Shown: positions 32,573-40,198 of the stretch, piece after piece
How the letters are laid out: every line of letters starts with the position of its first letter
How positions within the stretch are numbered: the first letter of the stretch is position 1
Source of the DNA: Streptomyces sp. Tu6071
GTDB taxonomy: Bacteria; Actinomycetota; Actinomycetes; Streptomycetales; Streptomycetaceae
Length of the DNA stretch: 64,000 bases
Assembly (NCBI RefSeq): GCF_000213055.1
Contig: NZ_CM001165.1
Location: forward strand, 4,796,945-4,860,944
Direction of reading: 5' to 3'
Program-made: the position numbers and the translations under genes
Notes under the pieces: generated by a model
Told to the model about the DNA's origin: nothing
The model's input: the letters and a program-made list of their open reading frames with translations, nothing else
Databases searched by the model: none

Positions 32573-33918
32573 CCGCCGCGCACGACAGCACCGCCACCGA
32601 AGCCCCCTCAGCCACCGAAGGCCCCGCAATGACCCCTCGTGTCCTCGCCGTCATCCCCGCCAGGGGAGGCTCCAAGGGCGTGCCCGCGAAGAACCTCGCG
32701 CCCGTCGGCGGCGTCCCGCTCGTCGTCCGCGCCGTGCGCGAGTGCCTGGCCGCGCGGTACGTGAGCGACGTCCACGTCTCGACCGACGACCCCGCGATCT
32801 CCCGCGCGGCCCGCGAGGCCGGGGCCGAAGTCGTCCGCAGGCCCGCCGAGTTGTCCGGCGACCTCGCGAGCAGCGAGGCCGCGGTCCTGCACGCGCTCGA
32901 CACGTACGAGCAGCGGCACGGCACCGCGCCCGACGTCGTCCTCCTCGTGCAGTGCACGAGCCCCTTCCTCCTCGCCTCCGACGTCGACGGCGTCGCGAAG
33001 GCCGTCGTGGACGGCGACGCGGACTCCGCGCTCACCGCCGCGCCCTTCCACGGCTTCGTGTGGCGCCGCGGCGAGGACACCGACGAGGGCGCGCACGGCG
33101 TCAACCACGACCGCCGCACCCGCCCCCGCCGCCAGGACCGCCCCGAGGACCTCGTCGAGACCGGCGCGGCCTACGCGATGGACGTCGCCGGGTTCCGTGC
33201 CCACAAGCACCGCTTCTTCGGCCGTACCGAGCTCGTACGGACCGACCCCGCACGGGTGCTGGAGATCGACGACCTCCACGAGCTGGAGCGCGCCCGCCTC
33301 CTCGCCCCGCACTTCGACGCGCACCGCCCCGGCGCGCTGCCGAGCCGCGCGGACGTCGACGCCGTCGTGCTCGACTTCGACGGCACGCAGACCGACGACC
33401 GCGTCCACATCGACGCCGAGGGCCGCGAACTCGTCTCCGTGCACCGCGGCGACGGCCTCGGCATCGCCGCGCTGCGCCGCTCCGGGCTCGCCCTGCTCAT
33501 CCTCTCCACCGAGCAGAACCCCGTCGTCGCCGCGCGCGCCCGCAAACTCCACGTCCCCGTCCTGCACGGCGTCGACCGCAAGGACCTGGCGCTCAAGCAG
33601 TGGTGCGAGGAGCAGGGCATCGCGCCCGAACGCGTCCTCTACGCGGGCAACGACGCCAACGACCTGGCCTGCTTCGGCCTCGTCGGCTGGCCCGTCGCCG
33701 TCGCGAACGCCCACGACGCCGTGAAGGGCGCCGCGCGCGCCGTCACGACCGTGCCCGGCGGCTCCGGGGCGATCCGCGAGGTGGCCGGCTGGCTCCTCGG
33801 CGGCGACCTCGGCACGCGCAGCGCCCCCGGCGACCCGGCGGCGCGGGACGCCCTTACGGACCAACCCACCCCGGAAACAACCGAGTCCACCCGAACCCCC
33901 CACACCCACCAGCACTGA
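32569..33918 (+). CDS. fusion: CMP-nonulosonate cytidylyltransferase + HAD phosphatase
   Basis: 449 residues. After a short Thr/Ala-rich leader, residues about 22-255 are a NeuA-type cytidylyltransferase (VLAVIPARGGSKGVPAKNLAPVGG, QCTSPFLLASDVD), which activates a nonulosonic acid with CTP. Residues about 265-430 are a KdsC-like HAD phosphatase: nucleophile motif VVLDFDGTQTDD, LLILSTEQNP, Lys in GVDRKDLALKQW and YAGNDANDLACF. The second domain could dephosphorylate a nonulosonate-9-phosphate before activation, so one protein would catalyse two successive steps. GTG 32569 overlaps the previous stop with GGGGGAC upstream; ATG 32629 would skip the leader. Cytosolic. Confidence 0.88.
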   Translation: MTAAHDSTATEAPSATEGPAMTPRVLAVIPARGGSKGVPAKNLAPVGGVPLVVRAVRECLAARYVSDVHVSTDDPAISRAAREAGAEVVRRPAELSGDLASSEAAVLHALDTYEQRHGTAPDVVLLVQCTSPFLLASDVDGVAKAVVDGDADSALTAAPFHGFVWRRGEDTDEGAHGVNHDRRTRPRRQDRPEDLVETGAAYAMDVAGFRAHKHRFFGRTELVRTDPARVLEIDDLHELERARLLAPHFDAHRPGALPSRADVDAVVLDFDGTQTDDRVHIDAEGRELVSVHRGDGLGIAALRRSGLALLILSTEQNPVVAARARKLHVPVLHGVDRKDLALKQWCEEQGIAPERVLYAGNDANDLACFGLVGWPVAVANAHDAVKGAARAVTTVPGGSGAIREVAGWLLGGDLGTRSAPGDPAARDALTDQPTPETTESTRTPHTHQH

Positions 33919-33932
33919 CCCAAGGACCCGCA

Positions 33933-34904
33933 ATGAGCAACGTCACCACCACCCCCCGCCTCCGCGCCTTCGGCTCCCGCGAGGTCGGCCCCGGGCGGCC
34001 CGTCTACGTCACCGGCGAGATCGGGATCAACCACAACGGCGAGCTGGACAACGCCCTCGCGCTCATCGACATCGCCGCCGACGCCGGGTGCGACGCCGTC
34101 AAGTTCCAGAAGCGCACGCCCGAGATCTGCACCCCGCGCGATCAGTGGGACATCGAGCGCGACACGCCGTGGGGCCGCATGACGTACATCGACTACCGCC
34201 ACCGCGTCGAGTTCGGCGAGGACGAGTACCGCGCGATCGACGCGCACTGCCGCGAGCGCGGCATCGACTGGTTCGCCTCGCCGTGGGACACCGAGGCCGT
34301 CGCCTTCCTGGAGAAGTTCGACGTGCCCGCGCACAAGGTCGCCTCGGCCTCGCTCACCGACGACGAACTCCTGCGCGCGCTGCGCGCCACGGGCCGCTCC
34401 GTCATCCTCTCGACGGGCATGTCCACGCCGCGCCAGATCCGGCACGCGGTCGAGGTGCTCGGCAGCGACAACATCGTGCTGTGCCACGCCACGTCGACCT
34501 ACCCGGCGAAGGCCGAGGAGCTGAACCTGCGGGTCATCCACACCCTCCAGGCCGAGTTCCCGAACGTCCCGATCGGCTACTCGGGCCACGAGACCGGGCT
34601 CCAGACGACGCTCGCCGCCGTCGCGCTCGGCGCGACCTTCGTCGAGCGGCACATCACTCTCGACCGCGCCATGTGGGGCTCCGATCAGGCCGCCTCCGTG
34701 GAGCCGCAGGGCCTCGCGCGCCTCGTCCGCGACATCCGCACGATCGAGCACTCGCTCGGCGACGGGGTCAAGAAGGTGTACGAGTCGGAGCTGGGCCCGA
34801 TGAAGAAGCTGCGCCGGGTGCCCGGCGTCGTCGCGGAGGCCGAGGAGGCCGTCCTGGCGGCGGACGAGGCGGCGGACGAGGCCGTGGCCTCGGCCCGCGT
34901 CTGA
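33933..34904 (+). CDS. neuB: NeuB-family nonulosonate synthase lacking the SAF domain
   Basis: 323 residues forming the NeuB TIM barrel: YVTGEIGINHNGELDNALALID (28-50), DAVKFQKRTPEI, WFASPWDTEAVAFLEKFDVPAHKVAS, ILSTGMSTPRQIRHAV, CHATSTYPA, GYSGHETGLQTTLAAVALGATFVERHITLDR and the catalytic-site D-Q-A in SDQAAS. It condenses phosphoenolpyruvate with a six-carbon sugar or its phosphate. The protein ends in an acidic Ala/Glu tail where family members continue into the SAF (antifreeze-like) domain of about 60 residues. Without ManNAc-forming genes nearby, mannose-6-phosphate (giving Kdn-9-phosphate) is the simplest substrate. ATG 33933 follows AAGGA, 14 nt after the fusion gene. Confidence 0.9.
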   Translation: MSNVTTTPRLRAFGSREVGPGRPVYVTGEIGINHNGELDNALALIDIAADAGCDAVKFQKRTPEICTPRDQWDIERDTPWGRMTYIDYRHRVEFGEDEYRAIDAHCRERGIDWFASPWDTEAVAFLEKFDVPAHKVASASLTDDELLRALRATGRSVILSTGMSTPRQIRHAVEVLGSDNIVLCHATSTYPAKAEELNLRVIHTLQAEFPNVPIGYSGHETGLQTTLAAVALGATFVERHITLDRAMWGSDQAASVEPQGLARLVRDIRTIEHSLGDGVKKVYESELGPMKKLRRVPGVVAEAEEAVLAADEAADEAVASARV

Positions 34905-34917
34905 GCGCGGTCAGCGC

Positions 34918-36123
34918 ATGACGATCCCGGGGGCGGCGGGCCCGGACGCGGAGGGGCCCGCCCCCGCCGCCACCCCGGCGGGAACCTCCGCCACCCCGGC
35001 GGGAATCTCCGCCACCCCGGCGGGAACCTCCGCCCCGACGGCGGGCACCTCCGCCGCCCCGGCGGACCCGCCGTCCCCCGCCCCCGCCACGCTCGCCTTC
35101 GTGGAGAGCCCCGTCCAGCTCCTCAACGTCCTCGAATGGGCCCACGCCACCCCCGGCGCCGACCCCGCCGACGTGCTGCTCGTCGTGCTCTCGCCCACCG
35201 ACCCCATGTCGCGCGGCCAGTTGCGGCGCATGGCCGAGTTCGCACGCGAGGCGGGGATGCGGCTGCGGTGGGAGGAGGCGCGGGGCGGGAGCGCGGCGCC
35301 CGTGCACACGGTGCGGGGGCTCGCGCCACTGCTGCGGGGCGCGCGCCGGATCGTCATCGGCGACCCGTTCTCGCGGTACGTGCAGCTCCTGCTGACGCTC
35401 GCCCGCGCGCGGGAGCTGGTCGTGGTGGACGATGGGACCGCCACGATGGAGTTCATCGCGCTGCTCGCGCGCGGCGAACCCCTCGTGCGCTGGCACCGGG
35501 GCGGGCGCGGCGGCCCCCGCGACCTCGCCTTCGCGCCCTTCGCGCGCACGGCGCGGCGCAAGCTCACCCCGGGCCAGGGGCGCCGGGTCGCCCTGTTCAC
35601 GTGCATGCCGGTCGAGGGCGTCCCGGAGGGCGTCACCGTCACGACGCACGACTTCGCCTGGACCCGTACCGCCTTCGGGCCGCCCGCCGTGCGCGCGGGC
35701 GCCGACCTCGTCGGCACCTCGCTCGTCGAGACCGGGGTCGTCGCCGAGGACCACTACGTGGCGGCGGTCGACGCGCTCGTGCGGCACCACGGCGCGGTCC
35801 GCTACTTCGCCCACCGCAGGGAGAACACCACGAAGCTCCACCGCCTCGCCGTCGAGACGGGCCTCCAGATCGTCCGCCCCGACCTCCCGCTCGAACTCAT
35901 CGCGCGACGGGGCCCGATCGGCGCCACGATCCTGAGCTTCCCCTCGACCGTCGTCCACACGCTCCCGCTCGCGCTGACGGGCACGGGCGTCCGCGTCGCG
36001 GTCTGCGACATCGACCCCGCCTGGCTCACCCCCCACGCCTCCCCCCGCGCCCCCGGCTTCCTCGCCGGGGTGACGGGGACGGCACGAGGGGTGCGGCGGA
36101 TAGGCGTGGGCGGCGGGGTCTGA
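34918..36123 (+). CDS. GT52/polysialyltransferase-like enzyme with repeat-rich N-terminus
   Basis: 401 residues. The first 58 residues are disordered, built from a TPAGTSA heptapeptide repeat. The catalytic part begins with TLAFVESPVQLLNVLEWAH (about 58-76), very like the start of lipooligosaccharide sialyltransferases (GT52). ELVVVDDGTATMEFI near 170 gives the D/E-D/E-G motif, and RYFAHRREN near 300 corresponds to the HP region, although the Pro is missing. ILSFPSTVVHTLPLALTG completes the family pattern. It would use the CMP-nonulosonate made by the two preceding gene products. ATG 34918 lies 13 nt after the synthase stop in the same operon. Confidence 0.75.
   Translation: MTIPGAAGPDAEGPAPAATPAGTSATPAGISATPAGTSAPTAGTSAAPADPPSPAPATLAFVESPVQLLNVLEWAHATPGADPADVLLVVLSPTDPMSRGQLRRMAEFAREAGMRLRWEEARGGSAAPVHTVRGLAPLLRGARRIVIGDPFSRYVQLLLTLARARELVVVDDGTATMEFIALLARGEPLVRWHRGGRGGPRDLAFAPFARTARRKLTPGQGRRVALFTCMPVEGVPEGVTVTTHDFAWTRTAFGPPAVRAGADLVGTSLVETGVVAEDHYVAAVDALVRHHGAVRYFAHRRENTTKLHRLAVETGLQIVRPDLPLELIARRGPIGATILSFPSTVVHTLPLALTGTGVRVAVCDIDPAWLTPHASPRAPGFLAGVTGTARGVRRIGVGGGV
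34972..35055 (+). repeat. 21-bp tandem repeat, four copies, coding
   Basis: Units of 21 bp (ACCCCGGCGGGAACCTCCGCC type) at 34972, 34993, 35014 and 35035. The first three are almost identical and the fourth is diverged. They encode the seven-residue repeat at the N-terminus of the GT52-like protein. Confidence 0.9.
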
Positions 36124-36221
36124 GACGGGGGGAAAGGGACGGCCCCGGAGCGGCGCCCGAGCGGGCTCCGCGCGCCGAAATGCCGTTGCGGCGCCACGGG
36201 CGCGGGGCCGACGATCCCCGT

Positions 36222-37157
36222 ATGCCCCCCGCCGCCACGCCCACAGCCCCCACACCCCCCGACGGCCGCGCCGGGATCGACGCCGCGCTCGTGCGGCGCC
36301 TGCTCGCCGCGCAGTTCCCGCAATGGGCCGGCCTCCCGCTCGCGCCCGTACCGGCCGAGGGCTGGGACAACCGCACCTACCGCCTCGGCGACGCGCTCAC
36401 CGTCCGGCTGCCCACCGGGCCCGGCTACGTGCCCGCCGTCGCCAAGGAGAACACCTGGCTGCCCCGCCTCGCCCCCCACCTGCCGCTGCCCGTGCCGCAG
36501 GTGCTCGGGGAGGGCCGGCCCGGCGAGGGATACCCGTACCCGTGGTCGGTACGGCGCTGGCTCGACGGCGAGACGCTGCTCGGCGCCGAGCCCCGCTCCC
36601 GTACCACCCTGGCCCGCGAACTCGCCGCCTTCGCGCGGGCGTTGTGGGAAGCCCCGGTCGACGGCCCCGCGGCGGGGGAGCACAGCTGGTACCGGGGCGC
36701 CTCGCCCGCGCACTACGACGGGGAGACCCGCTCCTGCCTCGCCGCGCTCGACGGCGTCGTGGACACCCGCGCGGCGACCGAGGTCTGGGAGGCCGCGCTC
36801 GCCGCGCCCTTCACAGGGCGCCCCGGCTGGTTCCACGGCGACCTCGCCCCCGGAAACCTCCTGCTGCGCGAGGGCGGACTCGCCGCCGTCATCGACTTCG
36901 GCACCTCGGGCGTCGGCGACCCGGCCTGCGACCTCGTCCCCGCCTGGGGCATGTTCGAGGGCGCGGCGCGCGAAGCCTTCCGCGAGGCGGTCGCCCAGGA
37001 CACGGGCACGTGGGCGCGGGCGCGCGGCTGGGCCCTGTGGAAGGCGCTCCTCGTGCTGGCGGAGACGCTGCGCGGCGAGCGCGAGGACTCCGGCGCCGTA
37101 CCGGAGTGCCGGCGGATCGTCGCAGCGGTGCTCGACGAACACGCGCAGTGTCGGTGA
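36222..37157 (+). CDS. aminoglycoside phosphotransferase (APH)-family kinase
   Basis: 311-residue protein-kinase-like small-molecule kinase. Seen: a nucleotide-binding N-lobe with EGWDNRTYRLGDALTVRLPT, a hinge (WSVRRWLDGETL), the catalytic loop WFHGDLAPGNLLLREG (Asp and Asn) near 205, and the metal-binding VIDFGTSGVGDPACDL. Family members phosphorylate aminoglycosides, homoserine, choline or sugars; antibiotic resistance should not be assumed. ATG 36222 has no ribosome site, but GACGAT lies 6 nt upstream, consistent with a leaderless message. It is separated from the polymer operon by 98 bp and probably independent. Confidence 0.85.
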   Translation: MPPAATPTAPTPPDGRAGIDAALVRRLLAAQFPQWAGLPLAPVPAEGWDNRTYRLGDALTVRLPTGPGYVPAVAKENTWLPRLAPHLPLPVPQVLGEGRPGEGYPYPWSVRRWLDGETLLGAEPRSRTTLARELAAFARALWEAPVDGPAAGEHSWYRGASPAHYDGETRSCLAALDGVVDTRAATEVWEAALAAPFTGRPGWFHGDLAPGNLLLREGGLAAVIDFGTSGVGDPACDLVPAWGMFEGAAREAFREAVAQDTGTWARARGWALWKALLVLAETLRGEREDSGAVPECRRIVAAVLDEHAQCR

Positions 37158-37292
37158 AGCGTGGGTAAAGGGGAGCCATACCCACCTTGAGCGTCCACCA
37201 TGCGGGATCGCATGAATTTTCTTACGCCTTTCCCGGTGAACTTTGACGTTTGACTGGATAGTTGCCCCCCGCACCGCCTTACCCTTCGAAGG
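37158..37292 (+). promoter_or_regulatory. leaderless promoter of the M20 amidohydrolase
   Basis: TACCCT at 37280-37285 lies 7 nt before GTG 37293, the spacing of a leaderless -10. The region is less GC-rich than its surroundings (CATGAATTTTCTTACG, TTTGACGTTTGACTGGATAG), with two TTGAC words at 37244 and 37250 that are too far from the box for an ordinary -35. Confidence 0.5.
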
Positions 37293-38594
37293 GTGAGCCA
37301 CCTCGAAGCGCCCGAGACCGAAGCCCCCGTCCCGACTCCCGTCGCCGCCCTCACCGCACCCTCCGTCACGGCCCCCGCCGCGCCGGGAGCCGCGTTGCCC
37401 GGGGCGCGCGCCGACTTCCCCGCCGGGCTGTGCGAGGAGCTGATCGCCTTCCGGCGCGATCTGCACGCGCACCCCGAGCTGGGGAACCAGGAGGTCCGCA
37501 CGACCGGGGCGATCAAGGCCAGACTGGAGGAGGCGGGGCTGCGCCCCCGCGTGCTCAAGGGCGGCACGGGGCTCGTCTGCGACATCGGCGAGTGGGACGG
37601 GGGGCACCCGATGCTCGCGCTGCGTGCCGACATCGACGCGCTGCCCATCCCCGACACCAAGGTCACGACCCCCTACCGCTCCACCGTCCCCGGGCGCGCG
37701 CACGCCTGCGGCCACGACGTGCACACGACCGTCGTGCTCGGTACGGGCCTCGTCCTCGCCGACCTCCAGCGGCGCGGCCTGCTCCCACGCCCGGTCCGGC
37801 TCGTCTTCCAGCCCGCCGAGGAGGTCCTGCCCGGCGGCGCCGCCGACGCGGTGCGCGACGGAGTGCTGGAGAACGTGGGCCGCATCCTCGCCGTGCACTG
37901 CGACCCGAAGGTGGACGCGGGCCGCATCGGGCTGCGCCACGGCCCCATCACCTCGGCGTGCGACAGCCTCAAGATCTCGCTCGACGGCCCCGGCGGCCAC
38001 ACCGCGCGCCCGCACCTGACGACCGACCTCGTCACGGCCGTCGCCAAGGTCGCCACCGAGGTCCCCGCGCTCGTCGGCCGCCGCGTCGACACCCGCGCCG
38101 GGCTCGCGATCACGTGGGGCCGCATCGAGTCCGGGCACGCCACGAACGTCATCCCGCAGCACGCCGAACTCGCCGGGACCGTACGGTGCCTGGACCAGCG
38201 CACGTGGGAGACGGCACCCGACGCGGTGTACGCCGCGATCGACGAGGTCGCGGCGCTCTACGGCGCGAAGACGCAGATCACCTACGTGCGCGGGGTGCCG
38301 CCCGTCGTCAACGAGGCGTCGGCGGCGGACCTGCTGCGCGACGCGATGACCGCGCGGCACGGCGCCGAGTCCGTCGAGAGCACCGAACAGAGCCTCGGCG
38401 GCGAGGACTTCTCCTGGTACCTCCAGCACGTCCCGGGCGCGATGGCCCGGCTCGGCGTCCGCACCCCGGGCGACCGCCTCTCGCGCGACCTGCACCAGGG
38501 CGATTTCGACGTGGACGAATCGGCGATCGCGGTGGGCGTGGAGCTCTTCACGGCGGCGGCGCTGCTCGACGCGGCGGGGGAGCGGACGAGCTGA
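37293..38594 (+). CDS. M20 family amidohydrolase (hippurate-hydrolase-like)
   Basis: 433 residues. Dinuclear-metal peptidase/amidohydrolase motifs appear in order: RRDLHAHPELGNQE, ALRADIDALPIPD (catalytic Asp), ACGHDVHTTVVLGTGLVL, VFQPAEEVLPGGAADAV (Glu pair), AVHCDPKVDAGRIGLR, the lid-domain GGHTARPHLTTDLV, and the C-terminal RDLHQGDFDVDE. This is the hippuricase / IAA-amino acid hydrolase group that splits N-acyl amino acids. There is a disordered Pro/Ala N-terminus of about 40 residues but no signal peptide, so it is cytosolic. GTG 37293 matches the leaderless box. Confidence 0.9.
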   Translation: MSHLEAPETEAPVPTPVAALTAPSVTAPAAPGAALPGARADFPAGLCEELIAFRRDLHAHPELGNQEVRTTGAIKARLEEAGLRPRVLKGGTGLVCDIGEWDGGHPMLALRADIDALPIPDTKVTTPYRSTVPGRAHACGHDVHTTVVLGTGLVLADLQRRGLLPRPVRLVFQPAEEVLPGGAADAVRDGVLENVGRILAVHCDPKVDAGRIGLRHGPITSACDSLKISLDGPGGHTARPHLTTDLVTAVAKVATEVPALVGRRVDTRAGLAITWGRIESGHATNVIPQHAELAGTVRCLDQRTWETAPDAVYAAIDEVAALYGAKTQITYVRGVPPVVNEASAADLLRDAMTARHGAESVESTEQSLGGEDFSWYLQHVPGAMARLGVRTPGDRLSRDLHQGDFDVDESAIAVGVELFTAAALLDAAGERTS

Positions 38595-38817
38595 GCCCCC
38601 GAGGGCGGGGCGGGCCCCTTGTGGGGCTCCGCCCCACACCCCGCTCCTCGATCTCCCCCAGCCTTCGGCCGGGAGGTGCCCCCCGGAGGGGCTGGATTTT
38701 TGGACCGAGGTTTTCGGCCTGGCGCCCAAATCCCCCCTTCGTCACGCTCGTTCACCGTGCCGTAACGGGGCGTTGGCACGAATAGGTAACGCCTCGCCGA
38801 AGCCCTTCGCCACCGCT
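38595..38817. terminator. hairpin terminator within a genus-wide intergenic repeat
   Basis: TGTGGGGC / GCCCCACA (38620-38627, 38631-38638) with loop TCC is a strong terminator stem just after the amidohydrolase. It belongs to the GGGGCTCCGCCCC-ACCCCGCTCCTC type of intergenic repeat found many times in streptomycetes, continued here by GGAGGGGCTGGATTTTT near 38700. Copies of related sequence lie at about 40020-40067 and 48233-48265. Nothing else is seen up to the promoter at 38818; the whole gap to the next start is 302 bp. Confidence 0.65.
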
Positions 38818-38840
38818 TCTACGCGCGTTACTGTGCGGCG
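38818..38840 (+). promoter_or_regulatory. promoter element of first BMP gene
   Basis: TCTACGCGCGTTAC followed by TGTGCGGCG. The same 23 bp recurs before the second BMP gene (40132-40154) with two mismatches. The TACTGT inside it is the likely -10. The leader would be about 60 nt. Confidence 0.6.
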
Positions 38841-38896
38841 CGTTGGAGAGCGCCGACGAACGCGTCGAACAAGCGCCTGGAGAAGGGGAGTTCCCC

Positions 38897-39973
38897 GTGG
38901 GTCACAAGTCGAGGTTCACCCGGGTCGCCGTGGGAGTCGCCGCGCTGGCGCTCGCCGCCACCGCCTGCGGGAAGACGAGCGGTGAGGCCGGGAAGGACGA
39001 CGACGCGAAGAAGGGCGACTCCGCCTCCTCCGCCGCCGCCAAGGGCATCGGTCTCGCGTACGACGTCGGCGGGCGCGGCGACCAGTCCTTCAACGACGCC
39101 GCGTACTCGGGCTTCGAGAAGGCCCGCAAGGAGTTCAAGCTCGGCGGCCAGGACGTGGAGCCGCAGGACGGCGAGTCGGACGCCGACAAGGTCGCGCGCC
39201 TCACGCAGCTCGCCAAGAACGGCTACAACCCGATCGTCGGCGTCGGCTTCGCGTACGCGCCCGCCCTGAAGGAGGTCGCGCCCAAGTACCCGAAGCTCAC
39301 CTTCGGCATCATCGACGACGACACCGTCAAGGGCGACAACGTCGCCGACCTCGTCTTCCACGAGGAGCAGGGCTCCTACCTCGCGGGCGTCGCGGCGGCG
39401 AAGGCGACGAAGAAGAAGCACGTGGGCTTCATCGGCGGCGTCGACGTGCCGCTCATCCACAAGTTCGGCGCGGGCTTCAAGGCGGGGGTCGCCTCCGTGG
39501 ACCCGAAGATCGAGGTCGAGGAGCAGTACCTCACCGAGAAGGCCGAGGACGGCGGCTTCTCCAGCCCGAACCTGGGCAAGGAGGCGGCGAAGGGCCAGCT
39601 CGACAAGGGCGCCGACGTCCTCTACGCGGCGGCCGGGCTCTCGGGCCAGGGCGTCATCGAGGAGGCCGCCGCCGCGAAGAAATGGGTCATCGGCGTCGAC
39701 TCCGACCAGTACCGCCAGAAGCCGCTCGCGAAGTACAAGGAGTGCATCCTGACGTCGGTCCTGAAGGACGTGGGCGGCGCGGTCTACGACCTGACGAAGT
39801 CGGTCGTGGACGGCTCCCCGAAGACGGGCGAGACCCGCTTCGACCTGTCCTCGGGCCGCGTGGGACTCTCCGAGTCGAACCCGGCCTACGGGAAGATGAC
39901 GGAGCTGACGGCGGCGGTCGAGAAGGCCGAAGCGGACATCAAGGCGGGCAAGATCAAGGTCCCGACGTCCTGA
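38897..39973 (+). CDS. BMP-family nucleoside-binding lipoprotein, copy 1
   Basis: 358-residue substrate-binding lipoprotein of the BMP (PnrA/BmpA) family. The signal is HKSRFTRVAVGVAALALAATAC with the lipid-modified Cys at the end. The mature part reads GIGLAYDVGGRGDQSFNDAAYSGFEKA, LVFHEEQGSYLAGVAAA, VGFIGGVDVPLIHKFGAGF and GLSGQGVIEEAA. It catches purine or pyrimidine nucleosides outside the membrane for the ABC importer encoded downstream. GTG 38897 has AGGGGAG upstream. The next gene encodes a close paralogue, so the locus has duplicated its binding protein. Confidence 0.92.
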   Translation: MGHKSRFTRVAVGVAALALAATACGKTSGEAGKDDDAKKGDSASSAAAKGIGLAYDVGGRGDQSFNDAAYSGFEKARKEFKLGGQDVEPQDGESDADKVARLTQLAKNGYNPIVGVGFAYAPALKEVAPKYPKLTFGIIDDDTVKGDNVADLVFHEEQGSYLAGVAAAKATKKKHVGFIGGVDVPLIHKFGAGFKAGVASVDPKIEVEEQYLTEKAEDGGFSSPNLGKEAAKGQLDKGADVLYAAAGLSGQGVIEEAAAAKKWVIGVDSDQYRQKPLAKYKECILTSVLKDVGGAVYDLTKSVVDGSPKTGETRFDLSSGRVGLSESNPAYGKMTELTAAVEKAEADIKAGKIKVPTS

Positions 39974-40051
39974 CGCGGTAGCGCACGAGAGGGGCTGGGC
40001 ATGCGCTGTCGCGCGAACACCCGGCCCCTCCGGCGTTTGAGGAGCGGGGTC

Positions 40052-40067
40052 CGGGGCGGACGCCCCG
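40052..40067 (+). terminator. hairpin after first BMP gene
   Basis: CGGGGCG / CGCCCCG (40052-40058, 40061-40067) with a 2-nt centre, inside a GTTTGAGGAGCGGGG-type genus repeat that is the reverse orientation of the one at 38620. It separates the two BMP genes into two transcripts or limits readthrough. Confidence 0.6.
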
Positions 40068-40131
40068 AAAACGGCCCGCCCCTGCGGGGCACAGGTGGAT
40101 AACGGGTGACCTGCGGGGGTTTTCCGTGCGA

Positions 40132-40154
40132 TCTACGCGCGTTACGCTGCGGCG
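40132..40154 (+). promoter_or_regulatory. promoter element of second BMP gene
   Basis: TCTACGCGCGTTAC followed by GCTGCGGCG, matching the element at 38818-38840 at 21 of 23 positions. TACGCT is the likely -10, 45 nt or so before the start codon. Confidence 0.6.
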
Positions 40155-40198
40155 GAACCAGCGCCCATCGGGGCGCCGCCACACAAGGAGTCCCGCTC

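Noticed and set aside
36222..37157. Aminoglycoside resistance gene
   Set aside because: The APH fold is clear, but the family includes many housekeeping kinases and nothing nearby suggests antibiotic biosynthesis; called only as a family member.
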